64,000 nucleotides of DNA from Eopsaltria australis (lineage: Eukaryota; Chordata; Aves; Passeriformes; Petroicidae), in assembly GCA_034509425.1 (NCBI GenBank), contig JAVTVJ010000076.1, forward strand, positions 2,108,001 through 2,172,000, written 5' to 3'. This document shows positions 1 to 13,412 of this stretch, in pieces; within the stretch, counting starts at the first letter, position 1; each line of letters opens with the position of its first letter. The position numbers were made by a program, and so were the translations under genes. The notes under the pieces were generated by a model. That model was not told the origin of the DNA and did no database searches. It was given only the letters and a program-made list of their open reading frames with translations.

Positions 1-3000
1 TGTCTCCAGTGGGAGAAAACACAGATAAAGCATGAGGCCAAGGAATTATTTTCTTCCTTTGGTATACAAAAACTTAGAGACACCAAAACATTTGACTGAG
101 GTCCAGCTGATATGGAAATTGTAATACAATAATATCTCAGCTAATAACAAATCAGCCTAAAAATGGAAAAATCACATTATAAACACAAATTGTGTGATTA
201 ATTTTATTCCTTGATATAGGCACAGGAAGGCTATTACAGTTTTTTGAGGTTACATTTCCAAAAAAAATTATGACATAGCCTAGAAGTCATACTTTTCTGG
301 AGCTGAACGAGCTGCAGCTTGGAGACACTTGCAATCTGTTAGACAAAGGAAGGTCAAGAGCTTGCCGTTGGCAATATCCTGGGGAGAGAGCTCTGATCAG
401 CAGGTACAGCTACATCCCACCAGCGGGCTGTGTGGCACAGCAGCTAGGTAGCCCAGCTCTCACCCTTCCCCAGTACTTAAAAAATCACCTTGTTACAGCA
501 GCTCCTGCTCACAGAGAGCACTTCTGTTCTATCACAATGGACTTCAGAGGAAGAAAACTACTCTCCAGTAGAATGTTTCAGAGGAGGGTGGGCCAGGAAT
601 GACTTTGGTCACAAGCTTTATTGGCACACAAAAACTCCTACAATAAATACGAGATACAGAGCAGATAAGTACAGAAGGTGAGGGGGAACTAAAGCATGGA
701 AGTTTTTAGAAAGGAATTTTCTACATTTTTAACTTTGTTTCCCTTTGGGGGTGTCTACAAATGTGCAGGAGGACACATGCTCCCTCTGTAACCACAAGCC
801 CTCTCTTGGCACTGAGAAGAGCTGCTAAGCTTTCCCTCCTAACCTCTTAGGCTTTGTAGCATGTTAACCAGAGCTACTCAGCTTGTTTGATGGAGCTGAC
901 TCACTCAAAGTGGGCTCAGTACGTGGGCAGAGTGAGTTCACATCTACTGTGAAATACCACGTAAATATATCCATGGAAAGCAGAGTGTAAGTGGGAAGGA
1001 TGGGGTGTTGCTGAGAAACAGCTCCCCAGTATCTCTGCTTGGATATCGCTGTGCCCGGGGCTGAAAGGCAAATCGTACACCAAGATACTGAGCTGGGCTC
1101 TAACATCTACTTCAGTAAGCCTGAGCAGCTGCAATCGCAAAACACCCAGAGGGATGCAGGAGCAGCCTTGGAGGGTCACATCACCTATCATCTACCACAT
1201 AACATGGCTAGGGGCAAAAGTGAAGGAGTACAGGTTTAGAGCATCCCTCCTCCAGTGGACAGAGGGGGATGGAGTCTACACAGTAGACTTGAGGGTGCAC
1301 CTGCATTTAATGTAACCTTAAATAAGTCCTCTGAATATCCACAGATAGACCATACAGAGACAGAGGCAGAGAGAAATAAGGACAAGGATCAGGCTCTTGA
1401 GATAAATATTTTTTTTGTTGATTAAGCCTACATTTAACCTATAATGCTGCTGCTCCTCCTTGCTTTAGAGGAATGACCAGAGAAAGGTTAAACAGATGTC
1501 TTCTGGATCATATGTGAAATAAAGCAGTTGGGAATCTCACTTGCCACGTCATTATTCAGGCTAGATGCTTGTAATGATCTATTCTGTTCATAAAAGTCAA
1601 TTATACAGCAGGTTCAGTTCAAACAGTCCCATTTAAAGTGCAGGTTTCATATCAGTCTTACTGCAAGACTTTAGTTCAGCCAACAAAATTACTGAATGGA
1701 TTACTTTGTACACCACAGATTTTGCAAAAGATTAGTGGCTTTTAAAAGGAAATGTTACACTGCCCTGAAACTTCAGAAGAGCTGCATGGTTAATCTTCAC
1801 CTATTCTCTTAATGCTGGAGGAGGAGGAAGCGCCCTGCAGCACAGCGATCAAAATGAGATCTGATGCAGACAGCTAGCATTTCCTTCCTGCAGCATTTCT
1901 ACAATAACAGCTGATGTAATTGTTCAAATTGCAAAAAGTCACAAGAAAACATGGTACTTTTCTCACTCACATGTAGCTACCTCTTATTCATCAAAAGAAA
2001 TTATCACTTCACTCCCATAGATGTGATTTATGTATTATATGCCCTTGTGAACCTCAATAATGACAATCTTTAAGTCTCAAAAGAACTGAATTGCAGAGCA
2101 CAATAGTAGGTTCCATAGTGTCAGTCCAGCTACCTTCACAGCAGTCCATTTTAATCTGCTTATTATCTTTGTCTTCAGGGGAAAGTAGTTATTAAACTTT
2201 GGAGCAGTTGGCATTTTTACTATCTCCAGCTTCAAGTGGCGTTTTTGTGTTAGCGACAAACCATGGCTAAAATGAACCTGAGAAATTTAACACAAGATAT
2301 ACATTCCATCAAACTCCTGTTTTCAATGCAGCACATGGTTGCATTTTTATTTCCTTATTTAGAAAGCACACAGGACACCCCATTATGTCTCATCTATAAC
2401 TTGGGGTTTGCAGTGTTGGACAGTATTAGAGACCTAAATTTGAACAGAAAACCAATATTTCTGGCCAAACATTGCTCTGGTTTGTCAGTAAGGGGTGAAA
2501 CAACACACATGATGACAGCTATTTAAGGAACAAGAATTTCTCTCCTGAACCTGAGAAAAGTCATTTACAACTTTCATTGGTGTTAAACAAAGGCTGACTT
2601 GACTAAGAAAAGCAACAGAGTTTAGATCAGATATCTGACAGAATCTCAGCACAACTAATCCTCATTTAAACTCATTTCTTTCCAGCAGGGGTACAGAATA
2701 AGCTCCCATAGGAATTAGATTATTCTGCCAATAACTGGGTTAGGCTAAGGCCCTACCTAGTCCCATGCTAGAGAATATGGACATTCCTCTGCACAGATCC
2801 CTACACGCTTTTTCCAACTCTCAGCTCTTGTCTTTAGTGTCAAGCCTAGCTTATCCATTATCTTCCTCTTTAATAGAAATAAAGCTCTTTACATGCTAAT
2901 ATAACAGCAACTGATCAAAGTTTGGCTCAGCACTTGTTTCATCCTACACAGTTTTCTGAGAAGGCAAAACCCAGTAATATTTCAGTAAGGTTTCATTACT

Positions 3001-3635
3001 GGGAAAGAAGGTTACAGGACTGCCCAGCTTGTTAAGCTTTTGTGGCAGGAGAGCCCATACTTATATGCAATGGAGTTGAAGCCTCAGGTAGCTACATGAC
3101 TTTCCTGGGAAGGGTTAAGCAGTTTGCAATGTAACCAAAGGAAATTGTGAGAGCAAATGGGAAATAGAACTGCAGGACTTCAGCAACCCTGTCTGAGAGA
3201 GGAATCACATTTGGCCCTACACCAGCAGCAGTGATCTCTGCTCAGGATCATTGTATCTGAATTCTCTGCAGGACTCTGGTGCTTGAGCAGCTTCTTTTCA
3301 CAAGAGAGGCTTGAGGAGCTGGTGACTTTTTTTTTTATTCTGGAGAGAAACACTTGGAGGACTACATGATTATTGGAGCAATGAGGGGAAGCTATATAGC
3401 TCTCTGTAGCCAAATGAGCATGCAAAGCATCAGTGAGAGATCCAACTGCATCTTCTCCAAATAGCTGTGGATGCTCAAGTTTTTTGACATAAAGAGGAAA
3501 AGTGTCAGAAGGAAAGATTGAAGACCCTTCTCTTCCCTTAGTCCTGCAGACCTGTTGAGTGTGTTTGAGAGATAAGGGGGGAAAAGTTCTAAATCACATT
3601 GGTAGAGGTAATATTAAAAATATCTCATAAATGTC

Positions 3636-3914
3636 ATGGAACTGTGTCAGGGGAGGTCTAGGTTCAAAAAGGAGAAGCTCAGGAAATAGTTCCTTAGTTT
3701 AAGGAAAGGTTCTTTATCCAGAGGGTGGTTGGGCACTGAACAGGCTCCCCCGGCAAGTGGTCACAGCACCAGACTGACAGAGTTCAAGAAGCATTTAAGC
3801 AACACTCTCAGGCACCTGGTGTGACTCTTAGGGATGTCCTGTGCAGGGCCAGGAGCTGGACTCTGTGATCCTTGTGAGTCCCTTCCAACTCAGGATATTC
3901 TATGATTCTATGAA
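3636..3914 (+). mobile_element. CR1 LINE 3'-end fragment
   Basis: This stretch resembles the 3' untranslated end of avian CR1 non-LTR retrotransposons. It carries AGAGGGTGGTTGGGCACTG, then a GTGGTCACAGCACCA-type block, then CTTCCAACTCAGGATATT, and ends in two ATTCTATG-like octamers at about 3897-3912, the hallmark of CR1 3' ends. It is 5'-truncated, as most CR1 insertions are, and has no coding capacity. The orientation matches TYR. The identification is from remembered consensus features; a repeat-library search would give the subfamily. Confidence 0.85.
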
Positions 3915-6900
3915 CACAGCAGCTGCAGTAACCTTGACGTTTTCAGGAAAGTGGGACATAGGCGAAGTGGCATTGGTTTTCTCTCAGATGGGATTAGTTG
4001 CATGGGACTACACCAATGTCAACTCCTTCCCTCTTGTTTCCTTTATCTGACACTTTTCAAACCTCCAGCTTGTGTAGTGAGAACAAAGGAGATAGAATGC
4101 TTGTAATGAGATCCATGGAGCAGTGCAGTGCCAAGATCCTCATGTGTCACATGGCTCCCCAGCTCTGGTGGCACTTTGTATAGGGTGGGAAAGTGTCAGC
4201 ATAGCATATGTTGTTATACCTCACTCAGAGAATGGTACTTTAGGAGACAGCCTGCAGCCAATATCAATCTTGCTGAATAAGGAAGGCACATTTTGTCATC
4301 TGCGTGTTGCCCCTCCATGTTTCAGGTGGTCAATTCCACTCTAGTCCCCAAAAAATCTTTTGGTTCAGAAGACGAAGTAAAGGAAACCAATGAAGTAGAC
4401 CATATCTTTCCTGAAAATGCATATTCATATTTCAGAGGCATATAATTGATCTACATGGGAATACATGCTCTGAGAAAAAAAATCAGAAGCAGAGCATCAT
4501 GTGAGAAGACAGCTCCACCAGGCTAAAACATCCTTTTTTTTCTGTTTTGTGCAAGTCTATCTTTTAAGTGTTGACAGATCAAGAAGCCCAAGCTGGTATG
4601 GCTACCACAGCTTCATGCTCTTGGGTGCAGCCAGTACTGAGGTTGAGCGTGTATTTCCAACCTCACACACACACACTAGCTGTATATATGTGTATGCAAA
4701 CATGCTTGACCAGATATGCAGATCAGCGCAAGAAATGCAGCACTCGCACAAAATTCCAATGATACCAACAGCCTCATCCACTTTACCTCTTTGGCTGACC
4801 ATGATGAAAGCCTGTCATGGGAAAATATACATACATATAGAGATATACATGCACAGCCTGGATTCCCCAGGTAACTGGCCTTGGGCACTCAGTGCAGCCA
4901 CTGACCCGAGCCCTGAGGTGCAGCCGCCTCACCCACAGCAGGCACACCCATGCATGCACAGGTGGCTCTGGTGGCTGGCCCAGGCAGTACTTCATAGAGC
5001 ATAACTTCACAGCAGTAACTTCACAGAGGTACTGCCAGGGTTTGGGGAAGAGGCGATGTCCAAAGATTCTTGCTGCATGCTGCAGCTTGGAATTGATGAT
5101 GGAAGCCCCTAGATGTTCTCCAGTAGCTGGGACTAGACAGGATAAGCACTCTAACCCAGGGCAATCCTCACCAGTGAGTCACCGGTTGGGGACACAGCCT
5201 CAGAGGCTTTGGATGGGTTTTCACAATAATTGAGGGCAGCATCTTCATTTTTAATCAGACACTTGCATTATGACGGTGTAATTTGTTTACAACCTTCCTG
5301 AGAGTCCCTGTAGTGTCTTTAGCCAACTAAAAACAAAAAGAACAAAAAAGGATACTGCAATACAACTGCATACATTGGCAAACAGTACCGTACCTTGACT
5401 TTTCAGCCTCAGCATCAGCACCTCTTCCAGGACTGAAGCACCAATCTTTCTCCCAAATGCTTGGGATGGGAATTACCTGAGGTGACTGCAATACCAGCTG
5501 ACTAGTGCCAACTTTTAAAGTGATGACTACTGTGTAATCACAGCCCTTGGGCTGGTATTTCAGCTTTCCTTAATTTATTTCCTTTTTCTTTTCTTTCCAA
5601 ATGCAAATACATGTTGCTTGCCAGATTTGTTCTACACTATGTCAGATCTCATGACACTGAAATAAATTGTACAAATGAGCTCTAAGCAACAATGTTCTGT
5701 ATTTCTTCTGGCATAGTCAGTCTGACCTCGCCTCAGTCTCATAACTGGAGATGAGGAATGAAAGTCTCCGTGTCCAACCAGGCACAACAAAGGACATGGC
5801 TTTGGATTTGAACTTGACAAATTTATTAGTGGCTTAAAAAGCAGCTGTCTAGCAGCTGAATGGTTAATACTGGGTACATGCTTGACTGACACACAGGTTT
5901 ATCAGGTTATTGAGAAACAAAAGGCACAATTTCAATGTTGCTTTAAGTCAATTTAACCTGGCACATAGGTTAGGAAGAAGAAAAAGTCCTGCTCGTAATT
6001 TGTATTTTCCAGCAATTAGTTCACCTCAGGTTCTCCCTTGTGCTGGTACTGTCCATACACAAGAGAATAATGAATCTGATCCACGGCTTTATCTCACCTA
6101 AACTATCCCAGAACAAATGAAAATAAAGGGGAGGTTGATTTTAAACCAAAACAGTTGCTTAATCCTGCTTTAGGCAGGGTTGTGCAAACTCTTACAAGGA
6201 AAGTGAGGACAAAGAGGCAGGAGGAAATCCATACTGTGTCCCCTGCAGTGCAAAGGACCCAGAGTGACCACAAGCCTTCATGAGGCGACTGTAGTCCTCT
6301 CACTGGGCACACCTGTAGTGCCACTCTTGTTCCCTGTTGTGTGAGAGAGGAATTCATACAGAGGTACTGAACCCTCTTCTTCCCCCTTCATGTCTCTCCA
6401 GCTGTCCTTCATCACAAGGTAAAACACACTGGATTAAATTTTTCTGTTAAATCTTCCTGAAGGAAGAGTTAGTTTACACTGTGAGCCAGTGCCTCTGAGG
6501 TGTCTCAATCTTAGAAATGGATATTTAAGGTCTGGTTTCGCCTCTTACACTCAATCAATCAAGAGTACCTCTGCTCATGACTGTGGTAGCACACTTGGGA
6601 AACAGCTCTTAGAAGGGACACTTTGTAAAATGAAAAAGAAAAATGTCTACTCTTATTTTTTTACTCCACTTTTTCTAGATTTTAAGATTTCCTTCCTGTG
6701 AGCAGCATCTTTTTTCAGAGTGCACAACACTCTCTGGAACAGTAGGAAAGGATCCAGCCTACATACAGCAATGCTTTTGTACTCTGCCTGGTATTTCCCA
6801 CTGGCAGCATAAGCCCAGTTATTTCTTGGCTCATCCTTTCATTAGTTATAATCCCATTGCATATATTATTCATAAAACAATATGAATTCATATTTTCAGG

Positions 6901-7363
6901 AAGAAAATATATATTGGTGACCTCTTTTTAATCATCCTCAAATCATCCTATTTTCCCATCACTCGTTAAACCAAGGTGGGTTTGTTTGTTCGGCTTTTTT
7001 AATTAATTTTCCACTGCGGCTCATTTAATTTCATTTTGTATAACCTGGTATGTAATGAGCAGAGCAAAGAAAATACTTGACTCTATTTATATGCAATTAA
7101 ATAGAAGTAATACATCCATGTCTTTTATAGATGGCTTTAATTTTCACTGTACCACACTAAAACGTTTTGCAAAAGCAAAGTATATTTTCCCTGAACAAAA
7201 ATTTAAACTGACAAAGCATCAGCATACCAGGTGGGTGTCATTATTACTTTTTACCACATACCAGTTCTTTGGAAGCTATTAGAGCTGGTACCCACAAGTA
7301 TTAGGCTCATCAGGAGTAACAGTAATAGTAGTATTAACAGTGATCTGTATACAGATATATAGC

Positions 7364-7382
7364 AAAAAAAAAAAAAAAAAAA
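7364..7382. repeat. A-tract (19 bases)
   Basis: An uninterrupted run of 19 A residues is followed directly by TAAAG. CR1 elements end in octamers rather than poly(A), so this is not a CR1 tail. No recognisable retrocopy lies just upstream, and simple homopolymer growth is the plain explanation. Confidence 0.8.
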
Positions 7383-10300
7383 TAAAGTCAAGCCCCCATG
7401 CTTTGCATGGTATAACCTAACTCTTAGAGGTGCCACAGTTTGGTACAAACTGGCCCCACAGTTGAGGTCTCACTCCACTACAGTGTGTCTAGTATGAATT
7501 TAGGTAAGTTATTTTTACTCTCTGCTATTTTGTGCAGAATAAAATGAGGTCTGTAAGAGTCTCTAAAAATTCTCCAATATGCAGGAAAAATATTCTTTGC
7601 CTTTATGATTTTTTGGGAATCCTTCTGACCAGATGACCTTCCTTAGCTATTTCTGCATCAAATATGGCTTCTGACTGAATCAGATGGCTTAAGTGACAGT
7701 GAATTTATCATGTCTCATGATCATTTTTTCTGAAGTTTAAATACCAACCAGAGTCTTATTTTAATCCACAGTTGTCTAAATCCAACCCATTTTACAATAT
7801 TAAAATTCTATTTCCTATCACAAAAATAATCTTTGCATATGGTGTTGATTATCATAACCTAGTAATTACTTTAATATTACACCCACTACAAAATAATTTC
7901 TACTTTGGAAATGCACTTTAGAGAGACTGAGCCTCTCTGAGCACTAAATGTGAGACAGGGAACCTTTCAGAATTCAAATTATTCTTCAATCTCTTTCAGT
8001 TCTTGGGTCTCTTATTTGGGACATTCAGTTTGAGCACTTCGATTTTTCCAAGAGAAGGAAGAAGCCTTCCAGATGCAAATAGTATTTTCTCTAACTTAGA
8101 CAGAAGTTATTTTTTAATCTGCCCAATGCCTTTAAATAAAAACTACCCTTTTCAAGTCAATTTTGCTTGCTGCTGAAGAAATACAAAGGGCATTAGGACT
8201 ATCAGGAGACTAATCTCTAATTTAGTTATTTTCCATGTTTTAAATTTCTCTTTCTTAAGCTTTGATTGCCTATGACCCTTCTAGGTAGACCTATCATCCT
8301 CAAGGATTTACGGTTTATTGCTGCTAACCCCAGGCCAGGTCTCTCAATTTCCATTCTCTGAACAAAATTCCCAACAAGTTTTGGTTAGCTCTTCTTTCCT
8401 TTATCCCGCCTCCTCTTCCCACCACGCTCACATCCCATCTGCTCCCTCAGCACTGCCAACATCTCCCAAGTGATGCCAGTCTAGTTGGAATTACAATGCT
8501 AAAAAAGTCTCTGTCTCCGGAAAATATCACTTCCAGCTATACAAATAGCTACTTATCTGCTTGCTCTCTTTGTCTAGATGCTGAGGAAGGAAGTAACCAA
8601 CCAGACTTCTGCAGGAGCCAGAGAGATTTCTCTCCTTCTCACTAAACTTACGTCCAGTACTCTTTTATTTTGCACTGAATTAGTATAGATAGAGTTCTGA
8701 TCTGACTGTTTAGACATCCTTTTTTGTCACCTTTAGTTAAATTATGTCATGAAAGGGAGGCAATAAGGAATAAAATGGCCCTGAAGATGTCCTTTACCTC
8801 ATGGTACAGCTTTGTTAGGCTCTCAGGTCCAGGGAAGGATGCAGAGGTTCATATGAAGAGAACATAAGAGCAGTGGTTTGCCAAGATAACCAACAATTCT
8901 AGGGACTTAAGGTCTGCTGCTTTACCACAAACCAGGAGCTTTGTCATTTCATGAAGGGACCAGCTAATTACCTCAGCATCTTGTCTTTCTGCATGTACCA
9001 TTAATTCTGAAGACTTAGGCTCTTCCAAGGTTGTAGCTCCCGAGTAAAGAACAGGAAACAAGCACACATTTTCAAGATACTAAAGGGAAATAACTTACAT
9101 GACTGCTTTTAGGGGAAGAAAAGAAAAACTTCTGTCAGCTGTAAGCAGATCAGCATCCGATGATGGAAACACTGATTTCTTTCTGTCATGGAAACCACAT
9201 GTCTGTTATTGGATTAAACAATTGTCTTTATAGATCAAGGCACATGGAAGAATTGCAGTGATCCATCACAGCTGTTCAGATGTGTTCTCTGCCTACCGGA
9301 AACGATAGCCCTGCATGACAGAGAAAATATTTGATGCTAACAGCCTTAAATATAGCCAGGGCTGGAGAAAGCACCTCATTTGAAGAAAAAAAGAGTATTC
9401 TACAGTTTTTGATGCAGTGGTCACAGTACTCTGAAACAAAAGAAAGCATGATTACTTTCTCTGAGTATACAGGTTTTTTTGGCCTAAATCTTTTCAATTT
9501 AGTCCCCATGGACAGGAGCACTGTGCCAGTGTCGCTACCTGGCTTCAGCAAGACCACTTCAGGATTTCAGTTTCCCTTAAAAATGTGTGAAGGGAGTTAA
9601 CAGTCTTGGCTGGGGAGTCTTAAAATGTAACTTTCTGATATGAAATGGCTTACGGTGCCCAAGGAGAACCATTTGTACTTTACCAATAGAAATACAGCCG
9701 AAGTTGTGCCCTGTCCATGGGCTTTTCTCCCTAACTGGATGCAATCGAGAGTTTTCTTTTTCCATTAAGCTGGGAAACTGTTCTTGAAAAGCAACAGTAA
9801 AGTTCTTCTTCCACAACCTACAAAATATGAGTAAGGCAGGGAAATGGCAGTGCCCCCCTCAAAAGGAGGAATACAAACAGATGAAGTACAGGTAAAAAAT
9901 ATTACTGATATACTAAATCTGTCAGTTTTCTCATGTAAAATTAAAAAAACAACATGAACACTCTCTTGAGCATACAAATCACTGAGCATTATCTGACCAA
10001 GAAAAAAATAGTGTTTTGAGTCCATCTTGTTGAACAAGCTGGGAACAAGCCTTTAAATTGAAATAATAAATGCAACTTCATTCAATCATTTTATTAGCAA
10101 GCAGAATATGATCCTAATCTTTCAAAGTGTCAAATAAAACCCAAAAGCAGAAAACCAAAGACTACTACAAGATAAATGCTCATGACTAGCTGTTCTGAAG
10201 AGAGTAAAAGAAAATGTGACTCTTAAAGCTTTAAAGGGTGTTTCTGAGATTTCTATGGTGGCATACAGATATGTTCAATGACGAGATTTCAGCCAAGATG

Positions 10301-12339
10301 ATAAGATCTCGTGCCAGCTAATGGAGAGAACTGTTCCCAAACAACTCAATGAATTGTGCAACAAATGTTGTGCATCAGCAAAACTCATCATATCAAGATT
10401 TAGAGGCATATGACTGCATCTGAATCTAAAGATCAGCTGCAAAGGCACACAATTCAGTCCTCCTGCTACTGTTAAAGAAAGCTTGGGAACCACACTGCAA
10501 ATGAAGGAATCCAAAAGAAGGGATCCAAAAGTACCTATGATCATTTCCATGGAAAAGTTTTGCATTTGCATTCTGCTTGAAAGATTACTGGCCTAAGGAT
10601 TCTTATTGAAAGCTCTTATGCAACAACACTTCACGCATGCACAGAGGATGCTGCATTTCAGGGCATGTCTTGCAAAGCTATTTCAGGCAAATGACGACTT
10701 TTAGCTCTGAAACTTGTGCTCATCATCCCTCTGGATTTTCAGAATGTGACTACTCAGCATATTCTAAAAACTAGGCCCCAGAAAGTACCTCAGATTGAGC
10801 ACACTGAAGTTAGGGTACGGATCATCACCAGACATTAAAAACCTGATCCAAGTCCTATTTCTTCCTTCTTAAAATTCTACCATGTCCCCACAACCAGAGT
10901 ATCTCTGTACCTCTAACAACTCTGTGCTGCAAAGAAGAGCTATCTCAGCTCCCATCTACAACTGCTTCGAAAATAAGGCTCTGATAGTCAGGGTACTTTA
11001 CGCAAGGCATGAGTAAAAGCCAGGCAGGGAAAAGATTGGAGTACAACACTCCCCCACATCCCACCTCTCCTCAAGCTAAATTACTCCTTTATATTCTATG
11101 TCTTTTTTAGTGATTACTGAATTTCTTCATGCTGTTCTCCAAAGATTATGGAGTTTCTGTTCAAACTTTCTTGAGATAACTCCAGCTGAAATCTTCATAT
11201 TGTTTAAATTTATCCATCTGAAAGCTTCAACTAAACATTAATTTTCAGATAAGAGTTTTTCCAGACAGGGTTGCTGAATTAACTGAAGAAGAGAGACACA
11301 AATTAAGATTTTAAACAAAAGTAATACCTGCATTGTAAAGGGTAGACAAAGTGTTTGATCACAATCATATTTTCATTTATTAGAGTTTTTTATCCTAAAA
11401 AAAGAAAGAAGATTTTAGCCCTACTTCTATTTTGATGAGTGGGAGAGGGCTTTCATTTGATGGGCTATGGAGAGTGTTTCCCAACATTTCTGATCAAAAA
11501 CAAGAGGTATAAATCTACTGTCAGAATTTCTTGATAACCTGCAGAGATCCTGATACTCCTGAGCACTTGCATTTAGGGACTGTATTTCTGAGATAACTTG
11601 AGTCCCTACAGCTGGGGGACAGCAGGGGAGGGATGTCCATGTCCTCCCATCAGTGGCCAGCGCTAGGGAGAGAAGCTGTTGAGCTAATATCTCCATTAAG
11701 GCACAATTTACAGGTCTCTTTAGACCATTTCTATCCCTCATAAATTATCCCTCCCTGAGCCAGTGAAGAGGCTCCAGCTGGAGAAAGACATTTTACTGAA
11801 AGCTGACCTGCTTTGTCAAGATTTTGGGCTCGTATAGCTTATCTCTTCTTCCTCAGATGTATCCACTCCTTTGGTGATGTCCAAAGGACCATGGTGTAAC
11901 CATATTTTATTGCAGGTGTGAAAACCCTTGCTAAGAAATTAGAGGAAGGGGAACCGGACAGAGCAGCTAGACCATTCACAGCTAGCTAAAAATGTTCCTG
12001 AGAGTGAGGAGGAAAGACAGAAGTCCTTATCCATTTCTCTCTACCCCTCACAACCACATGAATTGCTGAGCACAGAAAGAGAGTGATTTACATTTATGGA
12101 GTTTAAAAGCATGTTCAGACTCTTTGCAGCACCACAGGCATTTGCTTTTTATAGGCTTGCATGGGAACTCAGCCCTGAAGTGGAGAGCCCCAAATTTGGA
12201 AAGCATTACACACAGAAACACAAGACATTGCATGCAGCTCTGTGTCCAGCATTTAAAAAAAAAACAACTTTCTTTTAATCTTCAAGAAGAAAATTTCTGC
12301 TAATCTCCATCATTAATTAACATGTTTTTTCTTCCACAG

Positions 12340-12521
12340 CGTTTTTGAACGATGGTTAAGAAGACACAGGCCCATGCTAGAAGTATACCCAGCAGCCAAT
12401 GCACCAATTGGGCACAATCGAGAAAATTACATGGTCCCCTTCATCCCTCTTTATAGAAATGGAGAATTTTTTAAACCCTCTAGAGAGCTGGGGTATGACT
12501 ATGAATATCTGCAAGAACCAG
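12340..12521 (+). CDS. TYR: Tyrosinase, exon 4
   Basis: This exon encodes the end of the luminal catalytic region of tyrosinase, the melanosomal type-3 copper oxidase that hydroxylates tyrosine and oxidises DOPA at the start of melanin synthesis. It follows a CTTCCACAG acceptor and ends at G|GTAATG. The first base completes a codon from exon 3, 60 whole codons follow, and the last G starts a codon finished in exon 5. The length of 182 bases equals that of human exon 4 as I remember it. Diagnostic peptides are [30 protein letters not shown] and [12 protein letters not shown]. There is no stop or frameshift. Compared with human tyrosinase, FFISSKDLGY reads [10 protein letters not shown] here. 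The copper-binding histidines lie in exons outside the window. Confidence 0.97.
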
Positions 12522-12814
12522 GTAATGTTATAATTGTGAGTAAAATGTGAAATGTAAAATTTCTTGCCTATAACCTCCAATATGTCTGTAATATGAGAAG
12601 ATAAAAAATCCTTCTAATTCCAGATTTCTTCCTGAATATAGTCCCAAATTGTTCCTGCTTGTTTACACATTTGTGGTTTCACATACATACATATCTGACA
12701 TGATACTGTTGCAAAGGATCCTACCAAAAATCAGTCACTGATATCAGTGCTATTTTCCTAGACTATTAATAGCAGAATCTAGCCCAAGTGGTCAGCTAGT
12801 GATCAGAACTGGAG

Positions 12815-13412
12815 AGAAAAAGTGCTGGACTTCAAGCCTGCCATTATGGAGAAGATTATTCTGGAAGGTGTTGAAACACCTGAAAGACAACACAGTCATA
12901 GGTCAGAGCCAGCATGACTTCATGACGGGAAAGTCCTTTTTATCAAACCTGATTTCCTTTTATGACACGATAACACACCTAGTTGGTTAAGGGAAGGCAC
13001 TTGATGTAATCTTTTTGGATTTCAGTAAAGCTTTTGATGATGTCTCTGACAGCAAAACGTCCAGCTCACAGCTGAATAAATACATCATGCCATGGGTGAG
13101 CAACTGGCTCATGGATTGGGCACAAAGGGTAACAGTCAATGGGGTGTCATCAGACTGGGGACCTCCACAGGGTTCCATACTCAGCCCTGTGCTCATCAGC
13201 ATCTTCATTAATGACTTGGACACAGGACTGGAAGGGATACTAAGCAGGTCTGGAGAAAACTGGGAGGAGCTGTTGACTCCCTCAAAGGCAGAGAAGCCCT
13301 GCAGGAGGTCCAGAGGACTGGGCAATCACCAACCATATGAAGTTCAACAAGGGGAAGTGTCATATCCTGAGATGGGGAAATCCTGGATGTATGGACAGGC
13401 TGGGGAATGAGA
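12815..13412 (+). mobile_element. CR1 LINE fragment, reverse transcriptase region (decayed)
   Basis: In the + strand this reads as the internal reverse transcriptase part of CR1 ORF2. Recognisable pieces are QSQHDFMTGKSFLSNLISFY, VIFLDFSKAFDDVS, VSNWLMDWAQRVTVNGVSS, PPQGSILSPV and FINDLDTGLEGIL. The first aspartate of the catalytic site is visible in FLDFSKAFD. The stretch that should encode the FADD-type catalytic motif, near 13245-13260, is altered by small deletions. An in-frame TAA at 12988 and frame shifts show it is dead. Both ends are truncated and no CR1 3' end follows directly. A 131-codon open frame (13015-13410) survives by chance and is not a host gene. Confidence 0.93.

Larger units (their letters stand above)
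1..12339 (+). other. TYR: TYR intron 3 (3' part; 5' end outside window)
   Basis: Everything left of the exon 4 acceptor reads as intron. The copper-binding exon 3 of tyrosinase is not visible, so the intron is at least 12.3 kb. It ends in a pyrimidine-rich tract followed by CACAG at 12335-12339. Apart from a CR1 3' fragment (about 3636-3914), a short CA run at 4664-4676 and a 19-base A tract at 7364-7382, I recognise nothing. The open frames, including one of 167 codons at 4501-5004, lack known domains, splice context or family resemblance and are probably chance. Confidence 0.8.

Noticed and set aside
4501..5004. 167-codon open frame on the + strand, the longest in the window
   Set aside because: It starts upstream with a low-complexity F-rich stretch and crosses a CA run and AT-rich simple sequence. 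Overlapping frames on both strands are also open and there is no recognisable domain. It lies inside a TYR intron without convincing splice sites.
13015..13410. 131-codon frame that could be called a protein-coding gene
   Set aside because: It is the decayed reverse transcriptase of a CR1 element, with damage at the catalytic region.
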